In this document: positions 49,229-61,973 of the stretch, one piece after another | Position numbering within the stretch: the stretch's first letter is position 1 | Layout of the letters: each line of letters starts with the position of its first letter | Assembly: GCA_035222895.1 (NCBI GenBank) | Contig: JAVYIG010000888.1 | Span: 124,001 to 188,000, forward strand | Length of the DNA stretch: 64,000 bases | Direction: 5' to 3' | DNA from: Strongylocentrotus droebachiensis | Taxonomy: Eukaryota; Echinodermata; Echinoidea; Camarodonta; Strongylocentrotidae | The notes under the pieces: model-generated | Database searches by the model: none | Told to the model about the DNA's origin: nothing | What the model saw: the letters and a program-made list of their open reading frames with translations, nothing else | Position numbers and translations under genes: made by a program

Positions 49229-51386
49229 TTACAATTCAAGTGGTCGTAAAACTGTTCCCTTGTATCTGCCTGCTCCATCAGGGTAGCTTCTTTTTATCTT
49301 GGTTTGGACACAAGCAGGAAGTTGCACCCTAATGTCCTTGCCGAGGAAGCCCCAACACCAGCGTACAACCTTTCTATAAGCAACATATCTGTACTTCCTG
49401 TGAAAGTCAATATAAAAGATAAAACACAAATACAAATCAAAGTTAAAATATAATTTGTCTTCGTTTGTTTTCTGTTTATAGTTTGTAATTTTAAAAAAAG
49501 GAGGAGAGTCGCAAAGAGTTCAACATATGGATTGGGGATAGTCTGATAGAGCAAACATGCCGACAGCGGTGGTGCCGTCAGGGGAATTTCATATAATAAT
49601 TATTTGTTTTGCCTCCACCCCCCACCCCCCCCCCCCCCCCCCCCTCATATTTGTAAATTCAGATAACTTGTGAAATTTAGCCTACAATTGGTGCGGTGTA
49701 ACCTGACATATTGGGAGCGGGGGAACCCAAGAGGGTCATCAAAGGAATAAAATAACCAAATTTACAGAAATGGAATCAGTTTTCACTGCCAAATTATTAG
49801 ACACAAACATTTTGAAGAGTGTGCTGACCCTTACTTACTCATTGTTTCGGTTCGCAAATCCCCTGGCTTTTCGCCGCCATTTCTCCGTAAAATGGAGCCA
49901 CGCGATATACAGGGACACCGGATCAAGTATTGCCGGCTCAAATGATGTTGCTTGTGTGATACATAGTGTCTCATTGATGTCAGCCTCTGCAACAACTTGA
50001 GGAATCTCTCTGCAACAGATACAATCCCCTGCTGTATATGACGGCAAAACCTCACAATGATTGCAGTGACACCTGCAGAAATAGAAAAATTAGAAGAACA
50101 TGATGTTAAAAAAACATTTTCAAGAAATCTTCAAGATCTTCAAAAGAATAGGAAGGGCAACCAGTGTAGGTTTGTTTACCTCATCTTGCAACCAACACCC
50201 GAAATGAAAAAATTGAGTAAAATAAAATAATAAATCACTATTAACGTTGTTTTATTTTTGGTTCTCGGTCGCTCCCGCACTGATTTTCTGAAAATGATCG
50301 GTTTAAATTTAGAAATGTATTTTAGGGCAATGCATTTTGTTGAAAATTAGGAAATTTTGTAAACTGGGGTACAAAAATGTCCATGCTTGGAAGAAAACTG
50401 ATTTTATTGTGCCCTATTTTTCAAATATTTTTATGAAAAAAATCAAGAATTTTTAATTACTTTTTAGTAGACTCTAGAGTGGGAGTCTAGGCCTAGATGA
50501 TCTATACTAAGGGAAAGGAAAAAAAACGGGGGCTCGGGGCGAATTAAGCGCTATATACAAATTAAATATTATTATTAATATTAGACCCTATTGTTATTAT
50601 TAGCCCCCGAAATGCCCAAAAGAGCCCCCGAAAGTAAAAAAAGAGCCCCCCAAAATTTGCATAGATCTAGAGTTCAAATGCAAAACAATTAAAAAGTGTC
50701 ATTTTCATGCAAGTAAGCTTGAAAAGTAGTCCCCAATTTTTTGTTATTATTTTTTTTCCTGTCTAGACTATCTATAGATCTTGATAAAGAATAACTAGTC
50801 CAAGGTCAACATTGAAGCTCATTTGGTCGAATTTTAGGCGTGTTTTCAGGACAATGCAATCCCTTTTGTAACCGTGTGTAACTACGGCGGTCGAGGAGTG
50901 GAGGTCATGGCCTGCACGGCCTCGGCGCCGGTAGCTAAGCTAGGCTGCGTGCTGGGGTTTCGAGCTTCGCGCGCTGCTTCGGTGTTTGCGAGTTTCAGAG
51001 AGTGAACGGTAAAATGTTGAAGTTTTCACTATTTCGCGTCTCTTTATGAAATAATCACTTTGACAAGAGAGTGTAGAAATTACTTACCAGTCTATACGGT
51101 TTAATCTAGTTGGATCTGCGATTATAGCATCCCCAACATTTGGCTCCTCTCCTCCTGCCCTCGGCAATGGTTCGTACTCATAAGGCAAGAGCAGTCCATC
51201 GGGAGCCCCTCGGCCTCCTGCAGCTTCAGCTTCCCCATCGCGATTATCGGCGTTCACATCTTCGTCGTCTTCAAATTCGCCCAATTCACCATCATCTTCA
51301 CTTTCTATACCATCATCACTGCTGCTTATTTCCTCTTCATCGTACTCAAAGATCATTTCCAGTTCATCTGAGCTCTCTTCTGTCAT
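49229..51386 (-). CDS. P2X7-type ballast domain protein, right-arm copy
   Basis: Exons 51088-51386, 49839-50072 and 49229-49397 on the minus strand encode the same 233-residue protein as the left copy (upstream in-frame ATG at 51503). It converges with the complete transposase gene, whose stop is 1.9 kb away. In the inferred parent element the order was THAP exon, transposase exons 2-10, then this gene in reverse. Identity to the left copy, despite lying in a 12-kb repeat, fits very recent duplication or ongoing gene conversion. Confidence 0.85.
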
Positions 51387-51483
51387 GTTTCCTGATAATT
51401 TCCTGTCTAATACTAGTAATACTTTCACTCTAATAATGTACCCTGCACTGCTATTCTGATTGCGAAAAGGATGCGCGCGGTGA

Positions 51484-51516
51484 CCGTGTTGTGAATAGTC
51501 CACGGGATGACGTCAC
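51484..51516 (-). promoter_or_regulatory. Shared promoter-like motif, right-arm copy
   Basis: Mirror of the motif at 27216-27248, upstream of the right-arm ballast gene. Confidence 0.5.
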
Positions 51517-51697
51517 ACGCCCAAACCTCCTCATGGTATCGTAGACGAAATTCTCTCAGAAAAACTTGACTCTCGTAACTTCATTCCATTATATCTCCTT
51601 CCCCTTATGTTTATTGACAATGAACCCATAAACAAAAATAGAGAACTTAAAATTACCTTTCCAACGATACCTAATTTAATATGAATGGAATTCACCT

Positions 51698-51701
51698 TTA
51701 A
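51698..51701. other. TTAA target-site duplication, right
   Basis: TTAA follows the terminus directly and matches the one at 27031-27034. After it the sequence is unrelated to the left flank. Confidence 0.85.
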
Positions 51702-51714
51702 GCGCTAAATTAAA

Positions 51715-51980
51715 ACCCTGGTCATAGGGTTCAGGGCTGCCCACACACAATGTATGCACATTTTTCACTACTGAGGAGCATTCAGGCCAGTCGCCATTTT
51801 AAAGACGCTCACAGTGCTAAGCAAACTGCATTAATGCTCGAATCCTAACGGGTATCCATTTAACACCTGGGTGGAGAGTGGCATATGTAGATTAACGTCT
51901 TGCTAAGGACGTTAGTGCCGGGCTGGGATATGAACCCCGTCTCTTGTGATCTACAGTCAACTAGACCACAGCACCTTTAC
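51715..51980 (-). mobile_element. tRNA-derived SINE
   Basis: Read on the minus strand, a tRNA-like head has an A-box (TGGTCTAGTTG) and a B-box (GGTTCATATCCC). It is followed by the core CAAGACGTTAATCTACATAT, CACTCTCCACCCAGGTG and TTAAATGG shared with the SINEs at 56011 and 62511. It sits just outside the right transposon end. Confidence 0.75.
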
Positions 51981-52331
51981 ATAGATTTTAAGTAAGTTTC
52001 TTTAAAAACACGATCGCAACTACTTTCAAAAACTCAACTTAAGGCAATTACAATGGCCTTGTCCATCACCTTTAGAAATGCGCAAACATTACAACGACGT
52101 ATTACGGAATCCGAACATGAATTATATAGGATATATACTGAATTGACCTTGAATTGCCCTTGAAAATTATTTTTCGAAAGTAGTTGCAATATTCTTAAAT
52201 CATCATGAAAGAGGCGTCTAATTTATCCGAAATCACGTTTAATACATAACACTGAGGAATCATGCACTTTAGTTTTATCTTTTAAGAATAAAAGACGTAA
52301 TGTTAAAAAGGTAAAAATGCGAGTTGGTTAC

Positions 52332-53796
52332 CTTGATCGCAGTTTTGACCATGAAAGCCAGATGCACAGTTGCACAAGTATCCATGGTGATAATTTGAAC
52401 ATGAACCTCCGCTTTCACAAGGAGACGGGTCACAGTCATCAACCTCTGGATTTCGTCGCGGAAGAAGATTATTATGTCAGTCAAGAAATTAAAAAACGAC
52501 AATATTCGGTCAGAACAGTTCTTATATTTATTCTCCTTGAATTACTGGAAAAGACTGGAAAGTACACTGTTATGAAAATGAAGGGTAAATCAAATAAATT
52601 GTTTTATTTTTAGTGTCGAATGTCATGTTTCCTTTTCTCCTAGAGGTTGCTGTAAGCAACATGCTTGGTTATTTTTACCGCGAATCATTCGGGCAGTTCA
52701 CCTGAGTTATTATTAAAAAAAACGATACTTACAATAGAGTATCATAATTTAGTAGGGGACATAGGCATTCATTTGCTGGTTTTAAAGTCGTTACATTCCA
52801 GACCATTAAATAAATGCATCATTTTTGTTCACTTATCCAGGATATGAAATATAAATTTTCAAGTGATCGATTTTAATCGATGAAGTCTATTCATATTTAC
52901 ATGCACATCCAGTGTGTTGTCATGGACAACTTGAAATAACAAAAACCTATAATTGGTGATCTGCGTTAACAAATAATTGAATGATAGAAAAGCAGCATTT
53001 CCTTTCTAAAAAGACTTGTTCTTTTTTTTTGGGGGGGGAGGAGGGAAAGGTTATTAATTGTTTTCCTTTGTTTCATTTTTAAAAGTCTGATTAATGACAA
53101 GTGTTAGTGGAAGAAAAAGTAGCTATGTGCAACAAAGGTACAAAAATACTCACTAAACTGCGTCTCTATAACAACACCCAAATGTTAAGCGCATTTCACT
53201 TTGTCATTTTACATCGGTGGTTTAAACGTGCCAAAAGGTCTTAATAACAGCTACATGTCTTAAAGTTGAATTTCCTCTTTAATTTTGATTTCGTGTATAC
53301 CTTCCTCGCATTGAAATCCCATGAAACCTTGCACACACATGCAGGTGTACTCATTAATTCCATCGTTACATGAACCTCCGTTGGAACAAGGGCGGCTTGC
53401 ACAATCATCGATGTCTGCAAAAAAAAAATCATAATAGTTGTTACTCTTTCGTACTTGCTAATTGTTTATAATCCGTATACTGCATGCCTATTTTCTGTTG
53501 AGACACAGGAACAGCACGTAATAATAATAATATTATTCAGTTCTTGTATGCGCTTAAGTCTTATTTCATAAAGTGTTCCAAATAATGTTCCTCTGGTTTT
53601 TATCATTCATGAATCATTGTTGGGATGGAAAGTAAGATATGGAGTTATATCACTTTTTCACAAATTCTAAAACTACATGAACGTTACATCTGGTAACACT
53701 TCTACCTCCTTCTCCCATCTCGCCTCCGCCTTGCCCCCCCCCCCCTCCTCCCTCTCTCTTTCTCTTTCTCTCTCTCTCTCCCTCTCTCTCTCTCTT

Positions 53797-53833
<37 letters not shown>

Positions 53834-56800
53834 ATTCCCTCATTATTCACGCTGGTTCTTTGGGTCTTTATCCCTATAATTATTTACTTGCCTCCCTTTT
53901 TTTTAATACAAAAGTGAGTAACGTCGGGGGTTTGATAATGGTTTGTTTTAATAAACCATCTACTAATTGCCAGCTTTTGTTACATGTCTTTGTTCGCGTG
54001 TGTACAGTCTTTGTGTTCGTTTTAGACTATACATGACTGCGCAATGAACCGAACACACCACTTTATGAATTCATTGCAATTTTGCTGTAGGCTGTTGTCA
54101 TGCAGAGTGTCCACAACAAAAAAGTAATTTTCATGAGTGTTTTTTTTTCTGTTTCGTTATTGTTATCATTTTGGTTATCGTTGTTCATTGATTATAACCA
54201 TGCTTTTTAGGTTTTGGTGATTCTGTTTCTCATCCTGCAGCTTTCAAAAGAAATTAAAGAAAATTATGAACTACATAGATTAGTAGCACCACAAGGGTTT
54301 TATTCTAAAAAGTATCGTTTTCTACCCACAATTAAAATCTTAAGGGAACCAATCACAATGTTTCCCCTGTATACTGTATGGAATCTTTTCATTACACTAC
54401 ATTCAAAATATAAGCTCCTAGTGCAATTTCCACGAAACAGAATTGCAAGTTTAAATGCAATCTTAACATTTTATTTACGTAACAGCAAATGTTGAATTAG
54501 TAAAGTCGACGAACGCACGCGCATAAAATAGAGCACACATAGGGTGGGGGGACGTCATCGTTTATTTCATTTACCCCCCCCCCCCCCCACCTAAATTGTT
54601 AACCCAAAGATGCCGGTTATTTATTATTTTTTCTGATTAACTATATACGCAAGCTACTAGCTGTACACTACTTATACTTCTTTCAAGGTTTCGTCCCCTA
54701 TAAAGTTCACCACTATACAGGCTACGACCTTGTTCGTGCATTATCTAATTAATCGGGCTTCACAGATCAGCACGCAAAATATATATTTTTGTAAGAAAAT
54801 GAATTAGATTTACCGTGTTGACAGAATGGACCTTCGTAACCCAATGCACAAGTACAATTGAACGTATTGAAACCAGCCAAGCATGTGCTTCCGTGCTGGC
54901 ATGAACTGTTCTCACATTCATCTCGAACTGTGGCGTAACAACAGGAAAACAAAACAAATCGAAAACAAAAACAAATGAACAGGGACCTTCAATTAATCAA
55001 CAAAGAACTACTTCTATTAGTAAAAGGTGCTGAGACCTTTTCAATTTCAATTAACAAATTCACGTGAGGAAATACGTAAAAAAATGAGAAAGGTCTTTAA
55101 CCCATACAGCCACTGGCTCGAGATTTGCTAGGACACATACAAAAATTAAAAAAAATAATAGAAGTTTTGCATATTTTTTTAATAAGATAATGCCATCTAA
55201 TTAAGAACATTTAAAGACCATAACGATTAAACAATGAATCAATAAGTGTATATTATGTTCTGACAAAAAGATAAATAGCGATATCCAACTAATCAAACTC
55301 ATTCCCATCATAAAATGTTATGTAAAGGTAGCCTTGTGGAAATTAAAATCATCCGTCATAACTTCACACGAAAAGAAATTGAATAGTTTTAAAAGAAATA
55401 AGGGCTCCTTATCCATCACAAGGGTCTTTTAGCTCATACGTAAAGGCTTTATATTTTCAGATCAGTTTAAAAGGAAAAAATGTTCTTATCTTCACGGAAT
55501 CCTTGGTTCATCATCACACAATTCAACAAAATATAAAAATATTATGTGACTTGAACTTATTGAAATAATAATTGCTTCCTTTACGACTCAAACATTGGTG
55601 CAGTGAATTTGGGCCCTTTTTCCTCTCGTGTGTTCAATATACACGTATAGAAATATATATGTATTTATATAATGTATATATATATATATATATACATAAC
55701 GTGAAAGGAATTAGGAGAACAATGGTTGCGTAGCTTGAATCAAATTTCCCCAGAACTGTCCTACTTTTCCACTTATATGTAAATATGTGTTGGGGATGGG
55801 CATGTGAGTGAGGTTAGGTAAAAATGATATCGGACATACCTTCTTCGCACAGCGTACCAGTGTAAGGTTGAGGGCAGGCGCATGAAAACTGTTCTACTTC
55901 GTCGATGCAAAAACCATCATTCCGGCAATTGTTAACAAAACAGTCGTTTATGTCTATTGGATATGAAAGTAATATTAAAGAAGGTATTCAGAACACAGAA
56001 ACTATTTGTAGAGGTGTGGTACTCGAGTGGTTTGATTACTTGACTGAGAATGCAAAGGTCGGAGGTTCGAGTCCATGCAGCGCGGCATTTATGTCCTAGA
56101 ACAAGGTATTTTATCTGCGTTACTCCTCTCCACCCAGGTGCTAAATGGGTACGCGGTAGAATGGAGCGACCAATGTGATTGGATTAGCACGCGCACGCTC
56201 TAAACAAAAAAGGCGATTAGCTGGTATGCTCCCCAAGGAGTTGAGAATGTGAACTGCAATGTGTCGAATAGTATTGAATTCACCGACCGGGGTAAAAACG
56301 ATATTGTAAGCCCTTTAGTCGGTAATAATTGGTAAAGCGCTTTATAAGAAAAGGTTATTATTTTATCAGACAGTCAAACAAAGAGAAGGGCTAGAACATT
56401 CTGCATGTTTTGATGCCACCAGGTATTGCTTTCAACTAAAATGTAATGAAATGGTAAGAGTGAGGAATAGACACTGCTGTCCAAGTGGGACAAACAAATA
56501 TAAAGGCGAATCCTTTCCATTGTTTTTATTTGTTAGTTGTTATTCTTTTTTCGTTTTTTGAGGGCATAAATACTTTGATGCACAGCTGTCGTTTTTCATA
56601 ACCTATACTGCTTTTTAGACAGTCGTTGACTTCAAGCCTATGTTTTGCTGCGTTTTAAAATAAATGTCATCAATTACCCTTAAAGACATTTGTGATAAGC
56701 GCTATATAAAAGGTAAATATTATTATTATTATTATTTTAGGCAAAAGAGAAAAAGGAGTGGTGTGCAAACCTGTTTGACAATGTTGCCCCTCGAATCCCG

Positions 56801-59800
56801 GTCGACAAGTACATCTGTAGGAGTTTACCTGATCATGACAAGTCGCTCCGTTGTAACATGGCTCATTCAAACACTCATTTGTTTCTTTAAAAAAAAAGAG
56901 TATAATCATAATAAGTCATACAATAATAATAATATTCGGTTCTTGTATAGCGCATTTCATATTACGTTACGTCTCTATGCGCTTCCTGAGAGCTTTGTAT
57001 CAAGTCACATAATACTGTACAAAAGTATTTGTTAAATCATTTAGAAATAGGTATAGGCCTAGATTATTTTGATTTTCAGAAACTTAAATTAATTCAGTAG
57101 GTATTTGCTCCACATTTATGATTACCGAAAGCAGTGTAGTTTGAAATAAGCGTGGCTTATCTTAGTTCATTGATATATGGAAGGTCAAGTGTTAAACCCT
57201 CAGTATCGGATAAAATAATGATAACGAAATGAAGAAATATATATATAATATGGGTCATGAAATCAATTGTGAAATCAAATTCATATAGATGCATTAGTGA
57301 CGTTTCATTGTTTAGTTACAGAATTATGATGACTTGAACATCATGAACAATGTGACATTTAGCACTTCATAAATCAATGTACTAAATACAGACATGGTAT
57401 ACGGGGTTTGGGCGACTTTTAAAGTATAGATCTATGCTTATACAGGGGTATGTAGTACAGTAATAATCTGTAGTTTTGAGATGGTTTATGAAGCATTGAT
57501 TAAGCACAACGTTTTAAAGTTCCTTCAGGCTACCTGAAATTAAAATCTCATTACGGTCGATATACAGTGCGTCCCAGAAAAAACGAAACCGAGAAGTATC
57601 GTTGTTCTATCATAACTTAATCAAAACTATAATTAATGAATGATACATATTTGGAAAGCTTAGAGTCTCCCCTTTCAGTTGATGCTACTCATATAATGCA
57701 TATTTCACGCATGAGTGATTAAAAGCAATTTGAAGGAAGGAAACCAAAAAGACATTTGGCGGGCCGTATCTGAATTTCGAAGAAAAATTCACATTGCTAG
57801 AAAGTTGAGTTTCTGCCCTTTCATATGACACCTCAATCAGGAAAAATGAGCGAAGTATGACAAAGTTCTGTTTGTTTAAAGTAGTGCTTTCATTTCCATA
57901 AACGAATTCGTTTTCACTGGCTGCCTGTCGTATTAATAAACGAAATTAACAAAAGACTTAACTCCGTTTCGTTGACAATCAGCCATGCATGAAGACTCTT
58001 GTCTACGGCTGATTGTCAACGAAACGGAGTTAAGTTAAGTTTGTCAAATCTGCTTTTTGCTACGGCAGGCACCCAGTGAAAACGAATTCGTTTGTTAAAA
58101 TTATGAAAATGTAAGGGCTACTTTAAACAAACAGAACTTTGTTATTCCTGGCTCATTTTTCTTGATTGAGGTATCATGAAAGAGCAGAAAATGAACTATC
58201 TGGAAATATGAATTTTTCTTTGAAATTCAGATACCGCCCGCCAAATTACTTTTCGGTTTCCTTCCTTCAAATTGCTGTTAATCACTCATGCGTAAAATAT
58301 GCATCACGTGAGTAGCATTAACTGAAAGAAGAGACTCTATATCATTCATTAATTATGGTTGTGATTAAGTTATGATAAAACATCGATACTTCTCGGTTTC
58401 GTTTTTTCTGGGACGCACTGTTTATGTTTAATCTTCAATTATTGTAATTGGTAATTTCAAATAGCATGATGTATCATGGCGACACAAAATAATTATGCCA
58501 TGCATTTTTCGCGTTCGACTAACTGGGTGGAGAAAGCCTTTGTCATAGATTAATTGGTGGCTTAGCTGCCTCATTCTCACTATCCGTTCTCATTTCATTG
58601 TCTCTAACAATACTTTAAAGGTCTGTTGATGAATAATTCAGTCTCACCGTTTTCACACAATCGACCATGGAATCCTAATGAACATGTACAGGTATAGCCA
58701 TTGAAAACATCAGCGCAATTCCATGTTCCATCGTAGGAACATGGGTTGCTCATGCATTCATCGGCGTCTGAGAAGAAAAAAAGAGTATGTTCAGTATGTC
58801 TTGGAAAAGAAGGAATTATAGACATGATAAAAGTAGATCATTTAGTCATTGGTTTACTTCGAGACAGAGATACATTTATATACCTCTCGCATTTGATTTT
58901 GGAGATAAGAACATTACGAAAGGTCATCTCATCAATTTGCCATGTATAGGTATACCAATCTTACTATATTTATTTTATTGCCGAGTAATAAACTAGATTT
59001 CTTTCAAGAGGAGGTGCCTCTTGTGATTCATCTCTTCGTATATTCCGAAAATTGTAAGTAGTTTCTTACCGGCCTGTCCCATTTTGATGGATGAGAGTAA
59101 GGTCATAAATTTTAAGAAAAATAGAACTGTGCGTGACGATGTGTCTTGGATCATTTGAACATTAGCCATTGAAAGATTCAGACAAGTATACCTATGTATT
59201 ATGAACTAAAAGTCCTTGACGTATGCATCGCTGTTTATTGAAACTAAAAAAAAAGAAATTTATTCACTAAGCTTCACACTAGGTTTAGTTGTGTTTTTTT
59301 GTCCTTACCAGAACCAATTTTTACCTTGATGGCCAAAACTCTATTACGTTCACGTCACTGCACTTTCAAAAACTAGATGCAAAATTTGAAGATCTTTGTT
59401 AACGACCCATGTAACGTTTCAGTAAAGATGTATTTCTAAGTTCACCGGATTATTTGGAAGGTATTGTTTTACCTGTTTCACAGTCGGTTCCTTCGAAGCC
59501 TGCCAGACAGCTGCATTCGTAACGATTGTCGAGATTCAGGCAGGTCCCTCGATTAGAACAGGGATTACTATCGCATTCATTGACATCTATATGAATACAA
59601 CGTAGAGTATGTAAGATTATTTTAGGGCCTAGTTACATTACCTATTCTAATGCATGTCAAGTATGCAATTTACCAACTCTTGAGGAGAGGAGACTAGCAC
59701 TTTGTAGAAAATTCGCAAAATCCCTTTCAAATCACTCTATTTGTCAGACCTGGTTACCTAAGAAAAAAAACACTAATATCACTCTTCGCCGTATCCCCAT

Positions 59801-61942
59801 TTATCAACAATTTCAATTCAAAACAAACAGATTTAAAAATAGCCCACTGTCATTTTTAGTTGACATACTCAATAAAAGTTGAAGAAAAAAAAAGAAAAAA
59901 AAAACTTGTTTAATTTTTTACTTTTATCGTTATTGCAGGTATACTAAGTGCTTGTCTCCTCCCCCAAGCAGGCTGTTTAAAATGTACATATTTTAATCTT
60001 TTTACCATGCTTGTATTGAATTTTATAGGACATTTGTAAACAATTACAGCTGTATTTCTGGAAACTTGTGCAATGTGTTTATGGATTTTAGTTACAGTAT
60101 CTAAGTCTTATTTTTTACATTGCTAGTTTTTTACATGTATATATTTAAAAGTGTTATCCATTGTGCCGAACATGTAAACATGAATATTCCAGCCTAGGCT
60201 GTCCTTCATGTAAAATTGTATTTGTATGAACCATGTTTCTGCTAATAAAAACCATTTTTGAATTGAATTGAATTTGAATTGAAATGCGAGGGTAGAGAAA
60301 GAGAGACAAAAATGAAAGAGGGGTGTGCATATATGGGTGGATGTGTTTGTGTGGGTGCGTGTGTGTGTGTGTGTGTGTTGTGTGTGAGAGAGATAACAGA
60401 GAGAGAAAGAGAGAGAGAGAGACGAGAAGGTGTCGTTGTGAGAGCGACAAAGATGGCAACGAAGGAGGTATTTAAAGAAAGTGAACACGAATGCAATTTT
60501 CCTCTATTGCTCCTCGCCTGTGGAATTCCCTCCCGTCATCTATTCGCGAAATTGACAACCTTGACCACTTCAAAGCTGCACTCAAAACTCACATCTTCCT
60601 TCAGACATTTAAATGCTAACTTTATTGGAGGAGCTCGCGCCTTTGAATGTTTTTTGAAACAGATAAGTGGCGCAATACAAATGCTGTGAATCATCATCAT
60701 CATCAATGTGTGGTCTCGCCTTAGAATTGACAGAGGAAAGACACCGCGCCATAGAGGTGTCATTGAAGACAGTTAACTTTTATTATGAAAGCAAAGGAGA
60801 AACTTCAGCGGATGCTTGCATATCATCATTTTATTTGAACCAAAACTACATGTTTAACGTGTATAAATTACAACAACGACAAAAACTCTTCCCCGACAAT
60901 GTCGAAAGCGCCTTTATCAAAAGTTGCCTTTAAAAACATATAGATCATCTCACTCTCAATGAACGAGAACGATTATCTAAAAGTAAAGATGATTTTAATT
61001 TTCTCGATCAGTAAGTTAAAAGCAGATGAGCAAAATTGTAATAAATCATATAGAGAAAAATCTTTTCTTACCTAGTTCGCAGATTGTACCCGTGATACCT
61101 GAAGGGCATGTACATTCAAACATGTTACTTTGATCCAAACAGTATCCATTGTTTTGACATGGCGAACTCAAGCATTCATCGACATCTTGCAAATGAAGAA
61201 AAAAATGCAAATACCAAGATCGCAAAGGCTTTCGAAAATTAAAATAAAAAACTAAGACAATTTTAATAGCCTTTTGCGTCACACATCGAATGGTCGTACA
61301 TGACAATGGCAGATATGCAATTGTGTTATTGAAATAACCGGTAAGTTGATTTCTTGAAAGCCTATCAGAAATTGTCTTCGAGATTGTGTTAATTAATTAT
61401 GTGCATGAATAAGAATAAATAAATGTCGTCACACTGTCGTACTTGCTCCCTATATATAGAAAACAATGCCTAATCGGTGACCATTGGTCCCCCATGATCC
61501 TCTTTTTCTTATGTTAATTGAGAGCTGAGTTGATGAGAAAACCACCTGTCAAGTGACCTTGCAGGGTAGTCTATTCCCTCCTATAAACTAGTACAGAAAA
61601 GCTAACAAAAGTATGTTGATTACACATCGAGAAACTTCATTTAAAATAAATATAATATTTGTAACAAACAAAATTGGAACTTTTCACCTCTGATTGGCCT
61701 CTTCCTTCCTCCCTCTCAAATCATTTTAATTCATCCCAAACATGGTCCACAAAAATCTGACATAAATTTTGAATAAATAAATAAAATAAACAAGAAAAGT
61801 AATCATATTCATGATAATGATACTACTACTACTAATACTACTACTGATAATAATATTAATGATGATAATAGTAGTAGTAGTAGTAGTAGTAATAATAATA
61901 ATAATAATAATAATAATGATAACAATAATAACAATAATAATG

Positions 61943-61973
<31 letters not shown>

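Larger units (their letters stand above)
27035..51697. mobile_element. Giant palindromic Kolobok-type DNA transposon (24.7 kb)
   Basis: Both ends read AGGTGAATTCCATTCATATT inward and are flanked by TTAA. Arms 27035-38525 and 40203-51697 are inverted copies of each other, separated by a 1677-bp unique loop. Position sums of mirrored landmarks stay constant at 78732, dropping by 3-4 only at poly-G/C tracts. Contents: one complete THAP/Kolobok transposase gene (39284-47312, plus), one copy lacking the THAP exon (31417-37779, minus), and two intact ballast-domain genes near the outer ends. TTAA duplication, a THAP domain and the DGRSDSPGH motif together identify the Kolobok superfamily. The element probably arose by inverted duplication of an ordinary ~13.2-kb element. 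Confidence 0.9.
40203..51697 (-). repeat. Right arm of the palindrome (11.50 kb)
   Basis: It is the mirror of 27035-38525. It begins in intron 1 of the transposase at AATTTTCT and ends at the AGGTGAATTCC terminus. The region between the transposase stop (47312) and the ballast stop (49229), about 1.9 kb, shows no gene. Confidence 0.9.

Noticed and set aside
27035..51697. Assembly or chimeric-read palindrome
   Set aside because: Not fully excluded, but identity ends exactly at TTAA-flanked transposon termini with different flanks and a coherent gene-bearing loop, which an artefact would not produce.
53650..53850. Arg/Glu-rich frame and its Ser/Leu antisense
   Set aside because: Pure product of the CT microsatellite.
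56011..56090. tRNA-like sequence with A and B boxes
   Set aside because: The cloverleaf is imperfect and the SINE core follows directly, so it is a SINE head rather than a tRNA gene.
60154..60496. Thr-His repeat frames
   Set aside because: Low-complexity translation of a GT/GA microsatellite.
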